Counted from the first letter of the stretch, positions 46,158 through 58,305 are shown. The stretch is DNA of 64,000 bases from Lolium rigidum (GCF_022539505.1 NC_061509.1:214048254-214112253), one strand, 5' to 3'. Notes: generated by a model not told the origin, from the sequence alone. Made by a program: numbers and translations.

Positions 46158-47099
46158 TGAGTGTTTTAGGTTTGAAGTACAAAAAAAGACTGAAAATGAC
46201 AAAACAGGGAGTCCGCGAAAACTTACAAATATTATAAAACAAATAATGTAAACAACCATATTGCGTGATATTTTATGAATCTACTCAACTTTTTTATGAG
46301 TATTCTTCACTTTATCGTACTCCCACAAATCGTGTTTAATCGACGCGGCGGCAGAAGGTGTTGACTACCGTTCCACCATGACCTTCTCATACATGAACAA
46401 ATGTCGCGGGCAAGGTACTCTAGCTCATGTAGCGTTTGAACAATAGACCATTTTAATAATTTCTTTTCAGCCACCTTGCTAGGCTCTAGCAGTTACCACT
46501 ATCGATCGAATTAGGTAAGAGTGATATGACCCGGATAAAGTCCAAACGAGACTTTCAGTTGTCTTGGTCGTACAAGTGTGTGTTGGACGAGACGGATGAC
46601 TTGTTGCCAGGGCCTGCTTGTTGCTGCTGTAAGCCAAGCGTACGTACTGACGAAACGGAGAGGCCCCAGACGGAGGGGACGTACATGATAGCACACTATC
46701 TCACACGCGGTTGCTGCCACAACCACAAGCACTTCACAGGCAAATCTTTCTTTCTCTTTCAAGGCATTTGAGACGTTCTGTTTCAGGATGCTTGTGGAGG
46801 AATTACCATCGGCGTCGCACAGTTGATCTAGACATGGTGAAGGCTGGTGGTGGTGGCAAAAGACCACAGACCACTATTGTGGCGGGCCGTTTTACTGCCT
46901 ATTTCTGGGAGGAGATGGTCTCGGCCTCTTGGGCCGCTTCTTCTGGCAGAATAACTCGTGCAGCGTCGCGGTACAAATTTGGTGGGTAGCATGGCGGCCC
47001 GTGAGGTGGTCAGGGGAGCCTGGATCTTTTCAACTCATTCGTCTCCGGCAACTCCTATACACCCCCAGGTCGGCCCAGTTTGCCATTTATTTCTGTTTT

Positions 47100-47530
47100 A
47101 TGTTTCTTTTTTCGTTTTTTCTTTCTTTTTTCGTTTTTCCTTTTCTGTTTCTTTTTATTTGTTGTTTTTTTATTATTTTTCTTTCCGTTCAAATTTAAAA
47201 ATAGTTCAAATCTGAAAAATTTTCAAATTTGAAAAATGTTCAAATCTAAAAATTGTTCAATTTGAAAATTGTTCAAATCTGAAAATGGTTCAAATCGAAA
47301 AATCGTTCAAATTCGAAATTTGTTCATATTCAAAAAATGTACAATTTTTAAAATTATTCGAGTTAAAAAAATTGTCCAAATTTCGAATTTTGAAAAATGT
47401 TCAAATCCGAAAAATGTTCAAATTTAAAAAATGTTTTAGTTTCAGAAAACTGTTCAAATTTAATTTTACGAAAAAAATTTCTCGAAAAAAGTTTTTTAAA
47501 GTGTTTGACTTTAAAAAACGAAATATAAAC
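47100..47530. repeat. AT-rich degenerate short-period array (AAAATGTTCAAAT type)
   Basis: A T-rich stretch (47100-47190) is followed by about 20 degenerate repeats of AAAATTGTTCAAAT(C/T)TG with period near 15-19. The flanks (46880-47090 and 47580-47690) are GC-richer. Similar arrays are common inside Triticeae DNA transposons, but no terminal repeats were found. Confidence 0.6.
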
Positions 47531-49188
47531 AGAAAATAAAAAATAGAAAAGAAGGCAGAAAAAGGAAAAATAAACTCACCTGATGGGATGGGCCGCGGCC
47601 CACTGAATTACCTGGGTCGTGGGGGGTGTACGGTGCCTTCCACCCATCGATCGGGTCGGTGTTTAGCACCCGCCTTCGTCTCCAGTCTAAGAGTTTTTAA
47701 ATCTCAGCCGTGGACCATTTCATAATATAGGTAAGGAGTTTTTAAATTAAGGTCAAATTTGCGTCGCACTCATCTAAGTCACTGACGTCACATTGGCCTA
47801 CAAACTTAGAGTCAAAGAACTTACTTTGTCACTCTACAATATTTTAATAGACATAGTCAATGGTTGAATTTTTTATGGAAAATTGCATAGATAAGTTTCC
47901 AATAATCAAGATCTATATGCTTATTGATTTCAAAATATATAAAATTTACAAATGTGTTTTGCTAAGATCTAAAATGTATGTGCATTGATAGAAATCTTTA
48001 CTACTTTTTTTTGGCAAGGGTCCTCAAGGATTTGGCTTGTGGTCCAATATTTTAGACCACACGTTCCAGTGGTTAAATGCGTATTTTAGAGCACGGGATA
48101 CATGCATTATCAATATTATGTGCTTGCCGCTCCACAGGTGGCTCGTACATAAGATTATGTTTGTTTTTGTTAGTTGGTATCACGTTTCATGATGTGCTTC
48201 GACTCTTCCACTTTAGCTTATCACATTGGGGGATAGCTCTTGCAAACCTTTGAAACTTGTACGTGAGACAAGTCTAGCTTATTTAGTCATTGTTATCTAC
48301 AGTTTTCTCACCAGGTGTATGGAAAAAATTAGAGATGCAAAATATGAAGTTTCGGCCACGAGCGGAAGCATGAAATGCTTTTTTTTTTACTGTAACTACG
48401 GCGGGCATAAGCCAGGCTGAACATATATTCAGCCAAGTCTCAAGTACAGAGTCAAATTACAAGTTCGAAGGAGAAAGGAGAAAACAGAAATAACACCGCT
48501 AAGCCTAGCAACTAAGCATCCAGCAACAATGGAACAGACCGAGAAGAGCAGAAAGGGGTGTTGAAGGATAAGCCGAAAGGATCTTGAAGTCGAGGCAGCG
48601 CAAAGAAACGAAACTCGCTTGCCCAGCGATTACTCTACACCTTGAAAGAACTAGGAGCGTCGCAGCCAATGTCGAAAGGCATCCCACTACCGAGGTCGTG
48701 ACGCGACGCCGAGAGCCGCAAACACCACCGAAGGGCAGAGTTCCACCAAGATAGTCGCTGCACATCCTCTTGGTCTCGAACTAGGAAGGTCACAACAGCC
48801 GTCGAAGGGCATCCCACTGCCGAGGTTACATCGCGACACCGAAAGCCGCCGACATCACCGAAGGGCAAAGTTCCACCGAGACGAACTCCACACTTCCTCT
48901 TGCCTCCGCCATCACCGAATGAGCAAGCCTGGGCACAACACGGGGCAACGAGAACCTCATACGCCATCGAAGGACGACAATCACCGAGACTGCACCGTAG
49001 ACACGAACATCCCTGAGTGAAGGTCAACCAATGCCGCATCCACGCTCCGGCCAAGCCAAACAACCACTTGTCTCCCAGCAACGCCAACCAACCAGCACAG
49101 AGTGGCAGCTCCAAAGACGATGCCTCCATCGAGGTAAGCGACGTGTAGCGCCGCCATCGCCGGATCAAAGAGACCTGGGGTTTCTGAA
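47531..49188. other. Relic repeat region left of element B
   Basis: No gene supported. 48690-48930 contains two similar roughly 120-bp units (GGCATCCCACT(A/G)CCGAGGT, then CACCGAAGGGCA(G/A)AGTTCCACC). A poly-T run at 48379-48390 next to them could be the reverse of a LINE poly-A tail, unproven. Confidence 0.45.
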
Positions 49189-50530
49189 TGGATCGTAGCG
49201 ATCAAGAGGGGGGGTGAATGGCGATACGACAAGTTTTAGTCTTTTTCAATTTTTAGTGCAACGGAAGGTAAAGGTGATAGCTTTAGCGATGGTGGTGATC
49301 CTACAATGATCCTAGACAAGTACAACAAGCAAAGGAATCACACAAGATAATAAGAGTAAGGAGCGGGACAACCGGAGGGCGCGGAGACGAGGCGAGGTTT
49401 GTTTCCCGCAGTTCCTTCCACAATAGGAAGTACGTACTGCGTTGAGGAGGTGCTAGTCTCACACAAGAGACTAGACGGCCACACAACAAAGGAAGGCCTC
49501 ACCTTCTTCCTCGAGAGAGCTCCACGAAGGTGCTCCCCTTCTCCACTAAGGCACCGGTCGAGGCGGTGATTCCTTCACAAGGTTGGGGCGAGCTCCACAC
49601 CACAAGGAGGCTCCCAACAACCCATGGGGCTAGTACAACACCAAGCTAGCCTCCATGGATGCACTTTCTCCAATGTCCCACAATAGGAACCCTACCACCA
49701 AGATCCACTAAGGACTACCACGAATTGGTGAAATTTCTCTCGGTAGAACGATAGATCGGGGTCTCCTCCACCACTCCTCAAAGTATGAGCAAGATTGATT
49801 GGGTAGGGAGGGAGATCCCCTCAATTTGAGCTCAGCAACAATGGAGGAGAGAGAGAGAGAGAAGAGCTAAACTGGGGCTGGAGAAGAAGGGGCCTTTTTA
49901 TAGGTCCCTCCAAATCCAACCGCTATGTGCTGTTTTTGCCTAAGCGGTACTACCGCTTCTGGAAAGCGGTACTACCGCTCTGAGTTCGAATCCCCACAGA
50001 ACTTGTCCATGTGGACACATAGCGGTACTACCGCTCGTGGTACCGCTCGAGGTACCGCAATAGGGTCCAAACCTTACTGGACTCAAAGCGGTACCAGAGC
50101 GTACTGCCGTAACGTGTTACGGTACTTGAGCGGTACCGTGGGCGGTACTACCGCTTGCAAGCGGTACTACCGCTCAAGGTACCGTAAAGGTACCATAACC
50201 TGTTCTGTGGGACAATCTCGCGTGCAATCCTCAGAGCGGTATCTCAGGGCGGTACCAGTAGGGGTAGCAGTACTACCGCTCCTGGTACCGGTAGTACCGC
50301 TATGGCTAAAACAGCTTTTTCCTCTTTTCCTCTCCTACCATGTTACCTCACGACACACACACAAAACCAGAAAGCCTAAGAACTACGCTTCGGTCTTCTG
50401 ATCATAGTGTGTCCGGCGAGGGCACCGTACACCTTGCAAACCTATCAATGACAAACTTTGTGCACGGTTAGAATTGTTCGAGTGTTGTTATCAAACACAC
50501 AGAACGAGGGATATAGATCTTGCTCTTACA
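49189..50530 (-). repeat. 3' LTR of element B
   Basis: 1342 bp; on the minus strand TGTAAGAGCAAGATC to CGCTACGATCCA (TG...CA), preceded by a polypurine tract. It contains the palindromic AGCGGTACTACCGCT cluster (49940-50310), a (GA)n run near 49838-49862 and the CACCCCCCCTCT motif near its end. The left flank CTGAA (49184-49188) would be the TSD, not verifiable. Confidence 0.75.
49940..50310. repeat. Cluster of near-palindromic AGCGGTACTACCGCT motifs in LTR B
   Basis: Complete copies at about 49945, 49965, 50021, 50160 and partial or mutated copies (GGTACCGCTC, GCGGTACCAG, CGGTAGTACCGCT) fill some 370 bases. The motif is self-complementary apart from its central base, so each copy could pair with itself or with any other copy in either strand. 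Confidence 0.8.
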
Positions 50531-50546
50531 ATCTCCCCCTTTTTGG
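50531..50546 (-). other. Polypurine tract of element B
   Basis: The minus strand reads CCAAAAAGGGGGAGAT right before the LTR start TGTAAGAG. Confidence 0.75.
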
Positions 50547-51157
50547 TGTTTGATGACAACACACGAATTTGCAATAATTCATAGGATATTATGATAAGGT
50601 ATTTGGTTTGCAAGAGTAGGCGAAGCTCCCCCTAGATGTGTGCATATTTAGAATATGCATTTGTATACAAATGCACACATCCTAGAGAGAAACTCCCCCT
50701 AGATTCTACAAACCAAGCACAAGTGCTAAGAAGAACATATGACAAGATCATGTAGCACAAGCACACTATGGAGGCAAGTATACATGCATATAGGAGAGTT
50801 TGGGTGAAACTTTTCATACCTTTGCCTTGAGAAAACCCAAACTCATAATAATGAGAGCCTCCATAGAATTGATTTAGCCAATCAAAGGATAAATAGTGAA
50901 GACCATTAAGCTACGAACGATTAAGTCTTAATACAAACCGGGGGATCGGGAGATCCACAAATAGAGTAGCAAGCACACATACGAATAAAGTTCCGAATAA
51001 CTAGGGGAAGGTTTGATGCCAAGGCCGAAAGAACCAAAACGAAGCACCAAGCCCTTGGCATCCCCATGCAAATTCCCGTCCTAATAGATCAACTTCTCCC
51101 CCTTTGGCATCGAGACACCAAAAAGGGAGAAGGAGCATACTAACGCCCCAAGGGTAA
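50547..51157. other. 3' noncoding region of element B
   Basis: No gene. Contains an inverted repeat GATGTGTGCAT / ATGCACACATC (50634-50682) and several CTCCCCCTAGA motifs. Likely the 3' UTR of the ORF1-like gene. Confidence 0.6.
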
Positions 51158-52052
51158 TCACTCGTCATCATCATCCTCGGCGTCGTCGTCTTCATTCTCG
51201 TCACCCTCATCCTCAACGTCCCCCTCTTCATACTCTCCTTCATCATCGTCTTCTTCTTGAGCATGGCCCTTGCCATGAGGTGGCTCGGGGATGGAGTCCT
51301 CGGAGCTTGACCAAACGAGCTTCGACTTCCACTCACCGGGAGGAGTGATGTTGTCCTCGGAGCCCTCGGAGACAGGAAGCTGCATGTGCCTCATCATTGC
51401 CTTTTGGCGTTGGCGGATCTTCTTGTTGTCGTGATGAGCTTGATACATTCTATCTTCAAGATCCCTCTTGAAGCAAAAAGACTTCTTGAGGCGAGCGGTG
51501 AGCTTGGCGAAGAAGCCCTTGGTCTTGATGGAGTTGGGCACATAGTCGGAGTCATCACTATCGGCTTCGTCTTCGTCCTTGTCCTTGGGAGCTCCCTTGC
51601 CGAACCTTGGAGGATCATGTTTCTTGACAAGAGGACTCTTCTCCTTATGGATGGTGATGGGGTGATATTGCTCAAGAAGATTTCCATGGCCTTCTTGCTC
51701 CCACTTGAGACAGATGAGCCTCATGATGTAAGGTGCATATTGAGGAAGCTTGCGAAGAAAGGCACAGTCACGCATCTCATGCCAAATATAGTCCATGACG
51801 TCCAGCTGCTTGCCGCGGCCCCTCATCTCATGAGTGCGCACAAGAAGGTTTACAAGAAATCCGTGCACTTCATCATGGTTGGTGTGCTTGAGATTGATGG
51901 TGCTGCGATAGATCCGATTCGTGATGTCGTAGACGGGGAGGAGGTGGTAAGCACTTCCACACAACATCCTTCCGGGAATGTAGAGGTCGGCCATCTTCTC
52001 TTTGGCCATTGGCTTGGGCTGTAGGTGAATCTTGAAGATGTTGGTGTCATAG
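51158..52052 (-). pseudogene. ORF1-like gene of element B, C-terminal part
   Basis: From the solo LTR C junction the minus strand runs open for about 298 codons to a TAG-type end at 51158. Features in order: DLYIPGRMLCGSAYHLLPVY, RIYRSTINLKHTNHDEVHGF, KQLDVMDYIWHEMRD, a basic linker, and a strongly acidic tail of Asp/Glu runs over the last 60 residues. The first part fits the helical core of ORF1-type proteins of plant LTR elements (Athila-like); no enzyme motif is seen. When C with one TSD copy is taken out, the frame is continuous with 60581-61160, so the gene was open when C inserted. The ATG at 52288 lies in LTR C and is not its start. Confidence 0.7.
52048..52052. other. TSD of solo LTR C (left copy)
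   Basis: CATAG; matching copy 60576-60580. Confidence 0.88.
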
Positions 52053-53235
52053 TGATAACCCACAAGTATAGGGGATCGCAACAGTCTTCGAGGGAAGTAA
52101 AACCCAAATTTATTGATTCGACACAAGGGGAGGTAAAGAATACTTATAAGCCTTAACAACTGAGTTGTCAATTCAGCTGCACCTGGAAAAGCACTAGTAA
52201 CGGGGGTGATGTGAAAGCAAGCAGTGATATGAGAGCAATAGTAACAGTAACACGGCAGCGATACATGATAACACAGAGGCAATGGCACCAGAAAATAGTT
52301 GATACTACTTCCAATGACATGTAGAACGAGTATATGATGATGAGAGATGGACCGGGCTTCCCAGCTATCTTCACTAGTGGTAACTCTCCAATAAAAAGTG
52401 TTGGGTGAACAAATTACAGTTGGGCAATTGATAGGATTGAAATAGCATTAAGACAGAACATCAAGATTATTAATCATGTAGGCATGTTTTCCATATATAG
52501 TCATACGTGCTCGCAATGAGAAACTTGTACAACATCTTTTGTCCTACCAGCCGGTGGCAGCCGGGCCTCAAGGGAATCTACTGGAAATTAACGTACTCCT
52601 TTTAATAGAGCACCGGAGCAAAGCATTAACACTTGGTGAAAACATGTGATCCTCATACCTACGCCTTCCCTTCCAATTATCCCAGTTGCTGTCACTCCGG
52701 GGCCTCGGGTTCCGGACATAGACACGTGCAAACAACTTGTAGGTACAATCTAAGCAATAAGTATAGAGCTTAAATCTAAGATCATGCCACTCGGGCCCTA
52801 GTGACAAGCATTAAACACAACAAGATTGCAGCAACAATAACTTCACAAACTTTATAGATAGACTAATCATAATGTAACAATCCAACGGATCCCAACAAAC
52901 ACAACACCGATTACATCAGATGAATCTCAATCATGTAAGGCAGCTCATGAGATCATTGTATTGAAGTACATGAGAGAGAGAGAGAGTACTAACTAGCTAC
53001 AGCTAGGACCCGTAGTCCATGGGGGAACTACTCACGGAGCATGATGGAGGCGGTGGCGTCGATGGAGATGGCTTCCGGGGGCACTTCCCCGTCCCGGCAG
53101 GGTGCCGGAACAGAGACTTCTGTCCCCCGAAACGGAGTTTCGCGATGGCGGCGGCGCCCCTGGAGTCTTTCTGGAGTTTCGTCAATTCGTATCGCGTTTT
53201 TAGGTCGAAAGGACTTATATAGGCGAAGAGGCGGC
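52053..53235 (-). mobile_element. Solo LTR C, left (3') part
   Basis: On the minus strand this is the end of the LTR (...CCCCTATACTTGTGGGTTATCA). The other part is 60203-60575. Together 1556 bp, about one LTR, with TSD CATAG and no internal region, hence a solo LTR. Split by element D. Confidence 0.82.
53231..53235. other. TSD of element D (left copy)
   Basis: GCGGC; matching copy 60198-60202. Confidence 0.88.
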
Positions 53236-54837
53236 TGATGGCGTGTATTTCACACGTTCGTTGGGCAACCCCAAGAGGAAGGTATGATGAGCACAGCAGC
53301 AAGTTTTCCCTCAGAAAGAAACCAAGGTTTATCGAACCAGGAGGAGCCAAGAAGCACGTTGAAGGTTGATGGCGGCGGGATGTAGTGCGGCGCAACACCG
53401 GAGATTCCGGCGCCAACGTGGAACCCGCACAACACAACCAAACTACTTTGCCCCAACGAAACAGTGAGGTTGTCAATCTCACCGGCTTGTCTGTAACAAA
53501 GGATTAACCGTATTGTGTGGAAGATGATTGTTTGCGAGAGAACGAGTAGAACAAGTATTGCGAGTAGATTGTATTTCGAGTAAAGAGAATTGGACCGGGG
53601 TCCACAGTTCACTAGAGGTGTCTCTCCCATAAGACGAACATCATGTTGGGTGAACAAATTACAGTTGGGCAATTGACAAATAAAGAGAGCATGACAATGC
53701 ACATACATATCATGATGAGTATAGTGAGATTTAATTGGGCATTACGACAAAGTACATAGACCGCCATCCAACCGCATCTATGCCTAAAAAGTCCACCTTC
53801 GAGGTTATCGTCCGAACCCCTCCAGTATTAAGTTGCTAAGCAACGGACAATTGCATTAAGTATGGTGCGTAATGTAATCAACAACTACATCCTTAGACAT
53901 AGCATCAATGTTTTATCCCTAGTGGCAACAAGCACAACACAACCTTAGAACTTTCTCGTCATCTGTCCCGGTGTCAATGCGGGCATGAACCCACTATCGA
54001 GCATAAGTACTCCCTCTTGGAGTTAAAAGTAAAAACTTGGCCGGAGCCTCTACTAGAAACGGAGAGCATGCAAGATCATAAACAACACATAAGCATAACT
54101 TTGATAATCAACATAACAAGTATTCTCTATTCATCGGATCCCAACAAACGCAACATATAGAATTACATATAGATGATCTTGATCATGATAGGCAGCTCAC
54201 AAGATCCGACAATGATAGCACAATGGGGAGAAGACAACCATCTAGCTACTGCTATGGACCCATAGTCCAGGGGTAGACTACTCACTCATCACTCCGGAGG
54301 CGACCATGGCGGTGTAGAGTCCTCCGGGAGATGATTCCCCTCTCCGGCAGGGTGCCGGAGGCGATCTCCGGGATCCCCCGAGATGGGATCGGCGGCGACG
54401 GCGTCTCGGTAATGTTTTCCGTATCGTGGCTCTCGGTGCGGGGGTTTCGTCACGGAGGCTATTTGTAGGCGGAAGGGCAAGTCAAGAGGCGGCACGGGGG
54501 GCCCACACCACAGGCCGGCGCGGCCAAGGGTGGGGCCGCGCCGCCCTAGGGTTTGGCCACCCCGTGGCCCCTCTCCGTCTCGTCTTCGGTCTTCTGGAAG
54601 CTTCGTGAGAAAATAGGCCTCTGGGCTTTTATTTCGTCCAATTCCGAGAATATTCCTTTACTAGGATTTCGAAACCAAAAACAGCAGAAAACGACAGAAT
54701 CGGCACTTCGGCATCTTGTTAATAGGTTAGTTCCGGAAAATGCACGAATATGATATAAAGTGTGCATAAAACATGTAGATAACATCAATAATGTGGCATG
54801 GAACACAAGAAATTATCGATACGTTGGAGACGTATCA
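53236..54837 (-). repeat. 3' LTR of element D
   Basis: 1602 bp; minus strand TGATACGTCTCC to CACGCCATCA. It is the left copy, so the 3' LTR of this minus-strand element. Confidence 0.92.
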
Positions 54838-54852
54838 GCATCCCCAAGCTTA
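54838..54852 (-). other. Polypurine tract of element D
   Basis: The minus strand reads TAAGCTTGGGGATGC next to LTR start TGATACG. Further CTTGGGGATGC copies occur inside the element (56735-56750, 56790-56805). Confidence 0.7.
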
Positions 54853-57442
54853 GTTCTCGCTCGTCCCGAGCAGGTAAAACGATAACAAAGATAATTTACG
54901 GAGTGACATGCCATCATAAACTTGATCATACTATTTGTAAAGCATATGTAGAGAATGCAGCGATCAAAACAATGTGTATGACATGAGTAAACAAGTGAAT
55001 CATAAAGCAAAGACTTTTCATGAATAGTACTTCAAGACAAGCATCAATAAGTCTTGCATAAGAGTTAACTCATAAAGCAATAATTCAAAGTAAAGGTATT
55101 GAAGCAACACAAAAGAAGATTAAGTTTCAGCAGTTGCTTTCAACTTGTAACATGTATATCTCATGGATATTGTCAACATAGAGTAATATAATAAGTGCAA
55201 TAAGCAAATATGTAGGAATCAATGCACAGTTCACACAAGTGTTTGCTTCTTGAGGTGGAGAGAAATAGGTGAACTGACCCAACATAAAAAGTAAAAGAAT
55301 GGTCCTCATAGAGGAAAAGCATCGATTGCTATATTTGTGCTAGAGCTTTGATTTTGAAAACATGAAACAATTTTGTCAACGGTAGTAATAAAGCATATGC
55401 ATCATGTAAATTATATCTTATAAGTTGCAAGCCTCATGCATAGTGTACTAATAGTGCTCGCACCTTGTCCTAATTAGCTTGGACTACCCGGATTATCACC
55501 GCAATACATATGCTTTAACCAAGTATCACAAAGGGGTACCTCTATGCCGCTCTGTACAAAGGTCTAAGGAGAAAGCTCGCATTTGGATTTCTCGCTTTTG
55601 ATTATTCTCAACTTAGACATCCATACCGGGACAACATAGACAACAGATAATGGACTCCTCTTTTAATGCTTTAAGCATTCAACAACAATTAATTCTTTTC
55701 TCATTAGAGATTTGAGGATGTTTGTCCAAAACTGAAACTTCCACCATGGAACATGGCTTTAGTTAGCGGCCCAATGTTCTTCTCTCACAATATGCATGCT
55801 CAAACCATTCAACTCAGTGTAGATCGCCCTTACTTCGGACAAGACGAACATGCATAGCAACTCACATGAAATTCAACAATGAGTTGATGGCGTTCCCCGA
55901 GTAAACATGGTTATCGCACAACAAGCAACTTAATAAGAGATAAAGTGCATAATTACATATTCAATACTACAATAGTTTTTAAGCTATTTGTCCCATGAGC
56001 TATATATTGCAAAGGTGAATGATGGAATTTTAAAGGTAGCACTCAAGCAATTTACTTTGGAATGGCTGGAAAATACCATGTAGTAGGTAGGTATGGTGGA
56101 CACAAATGGCATAGTGGTTGGCTCAAGTATTTTGGATGCATGAGAAGTGTTCCCTCTCGATACAAGGTTTAGGCTAGCAAGGTTGTTTGAGGCAAACACA
56201 AGGATGAACTAGTACAGCAAAACTCACATAAAAGACATATTGAAAGCATTATAATACTCTATACCGTCTTCCTTGTTGTTCAAACTCAAAACTAGAAATT
56301 ATCTAGACCTTAGAGAAACCAAATATGCAAACCAAATTTTAGCATGCTCTATGTATTTCTTCATTAATGGGTGCAAAGCATATGATGCAAGAGCTTAAAC
56401 ATGAACACAACAATTGCCAAGTATCACATTACCCAAAACATTTATAGCAATTACTACATGTATCATTTTCCAATTCCAACCATATAACAATTTAACGAAG
56501 GAGAAACTTCGCCATGAATACTATGAGTAGAAACCAAGGACATATTTGTCCATATGCTACAGCGGAGTGTGTATCTCTCCCATAAAGTGAATGCTAGGAT
56601 CCATTTTATTCAAACAAAACAAAAACAAAAACAAACCGGCGCTCCAAGAAAAAGCACATAAGATGTGGCCGAATAAAAATGTAGTTTCAGGGGAGGAACC
56701 TGATAATTTGTTGATGAAGAAGGGGATGCCTTGGGCATCCCCAAGCTTAGACGCTTGAGTCTTCTTGATATATGCAGGGGTGAACCACCGGGTGCATCCC
56801 CAAGCTTAGAGCTTTCACTCTCCTTGATCATGTTGCATCATACTCCTCTCTTGATCCTTGAAAACTTCCTCCACACCAAACTCGAAACAACTCATTAGAG
56901 GGTTAGTGCACAATATAAATTGACATATTCAGAGGTGACACAATCATTCTTAACACTTCTGGACATTGCATAATGCTACTGGACATTAGTGGATCAAAGA
57001 AATTCATCCAACATAGCGAAAGAGGCAATGCGAAATAAAAGGCAGAATCTGTCAAAACAGAACAGTTCGTATTGACGAATTTTAAAATGGCACCAGACTT
57101 GCTCAAATGAAAATGCTCAAATTGAATGAAAGTTGCGTACATATCTGAGGATCATGCACGTAAATTGGCATAATTTTCTGAGCTTCCTGCAGGGCAGTGG
57201 GCTCAGATTCGTGACAGCAAAGAAATCTGGAACTGCGCAGTAATCCAAATCTAGTACTTACTTTTCTATCAACGGCTTAACTTGGCACAACAAAACTCAA
57301 AACTAAGATAAGGAGAGGTTGCTACAGTAGTAAACAACTTCCAAGACACAAAATAAAAACAAAGTACTGTAGGTAAAAACATGGGTTGTCTCCCATAAGC
57401 GCTTTTCTTTAACGCCTTTCAGCTAGGCGCGGAAAGTGTGTA
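54853..57442 (-). other. Noncoding internal region of element D
   Basis: 2.6 kb without a supported frame on either strand; AT-rich. Two internal copies of the PPT-like CTTGGGGATGC suggest past duplication of 3' sequences or cryptic priming sites. Confidence 0.65.
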
Positions 57443-57883
57443 TCAAGTATTATCGAAGGGTGGTGCATCAACATTACCTTGGGCCTTACCCTTACCTTTC
57501 TTATTGTTTTTCTTTCCCTTTGGTTTAGGAAATATACGAGTTTCTCCCGGTATAGAGGTGAATTTCAAAGTGCCTTCTCCAACATCAATGACTGCTCCCA
57601 ATAGTTTCAGCAGGGATCTTCCGAGTGTGAGTTTTCCTGTTTCAACAACAAGATAATCAATAGATATTGTTCTTCCACAAATAGTTGTATGCACACCCGC
57701 GGCTATTCCTTTAGGGATTATAGTAGAGTTATCAATGAGAGTTATCTTTTCTCCTCCTTCCTCAACTCCCCACAGTTTCAAAGATTTATAAATACTTTCA
57801 GGCATAAGGCAAAATTCATACATAATATCACAGTAGGCATGGAGTGTTCGATCACCGATAAAAATTTTAACGAAGGATCCCAC
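57443..57883 (-). pseudogene. Protease-like domain of element D, active-site triad changed
   Basis: 146 codons with VKIFIGDRTLHAYCDIMYEF, ITLIDNSTIIPKGIAAGVHT, TISIDYLVVETGKLTLGRSL and a Lys-rich end. Fold and order fit plant retropepsin-like domains, but the place of the D-T/S-G triad reads D-I-M, so catalysis is not expected. It is in another frame than the Gag part; the two overlap around 57778-57883, meaning a frameshift between them. Possibly it was a Gag-protease fusion. Confidence 0.7.
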
Positions 57884-58305
57884 AATGAGAGTTTAGAGTT
57901 CACTAAGACTTGTTCAAGACGATTACGAACGTGGCAATAGTTATCATTCAAGCGAGATGTACTTATCTCCGGAGTATTTAATCTACTATATATGCTAGCG
58001 AGGACTGAATCAAAGTTATTAGCTGAATCATATGATGCAACCAACTTCTTTATGGCATTAAAAGCTTGATCCCCATTGCAATGAAGGAAATCTCCTCCCA
58101 CTAAAGTATCCAAAGCATATCTATAGCGAACCATAAGACCAAAATAAAAATTACTAAGGAGCAAACTTAGAGTCATTTGAGGTTCAGTTTCACGATAAGA
58201 AGAAAAAATTCTAGACCAAGCATCCTTAAAACTCTCCTCATCCCCTTGTTTAAAAGTGAAGACTAATTCTTCAGGCGAAGAAGTAACAGGTTCAGAGCTA
58301 GACAT
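57778..58305 (-). pseudogene. Gag-like protein of element D
   Basis: Start MSSSEPVTSSPEELVFTFKQ, then ESFKDAWSRIFSS, TLSLLLSNFYFGLMVRYRYALD, GDQAFNAIKKLVASY. A capsid-like helical layout follows (compare Retrotrans_gag). The start lies about 265 bases inside from the PBS, a normal leader. It is short for a Gag and ends by a frame change into the protease-like part. Only this and the protease piece are coded by D. Confidence 0.72.

Larger units (their letters stand above)
42330..46320 (+). repeat. Degenerate tandem array, about 1-kb unit, four copies
   Basis: Anchors recur: CACATATTTAGCAATCCAGT at 42612, a close copy at 43521, diverged forms at 44521 and about 45550, and GAACACTATATAA(G/A)TGAGATATA at 42912, 44145 and 45138. 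Each unit includes CTTATGAAACTCCTTTGGCAC, a GATCTTTGAATTTGATGCC block, GTTTGACCCTTAACTT, and a closing TGAAGTA(T/C)AAA...GGGAGTCC segment. Copies differ by many substitutions, so the array is old. The last unit is interrupted at about 45670-46157 by unrelated sequence and resumes to about 46320. No confirmed coding capacity. Confidence 0.75.

Noticed and set aside
46958..47215. Phe-rich ORFs
   Set aside because: Produced by T-rich low-complexity sequence, not membrane proteins.
52053..52288. N-terminal residues of the 376-codon ORF beginning at 52288
   Set aside because: These codons are solo LTR C sequence; the gene enters from the other side of the insertion.
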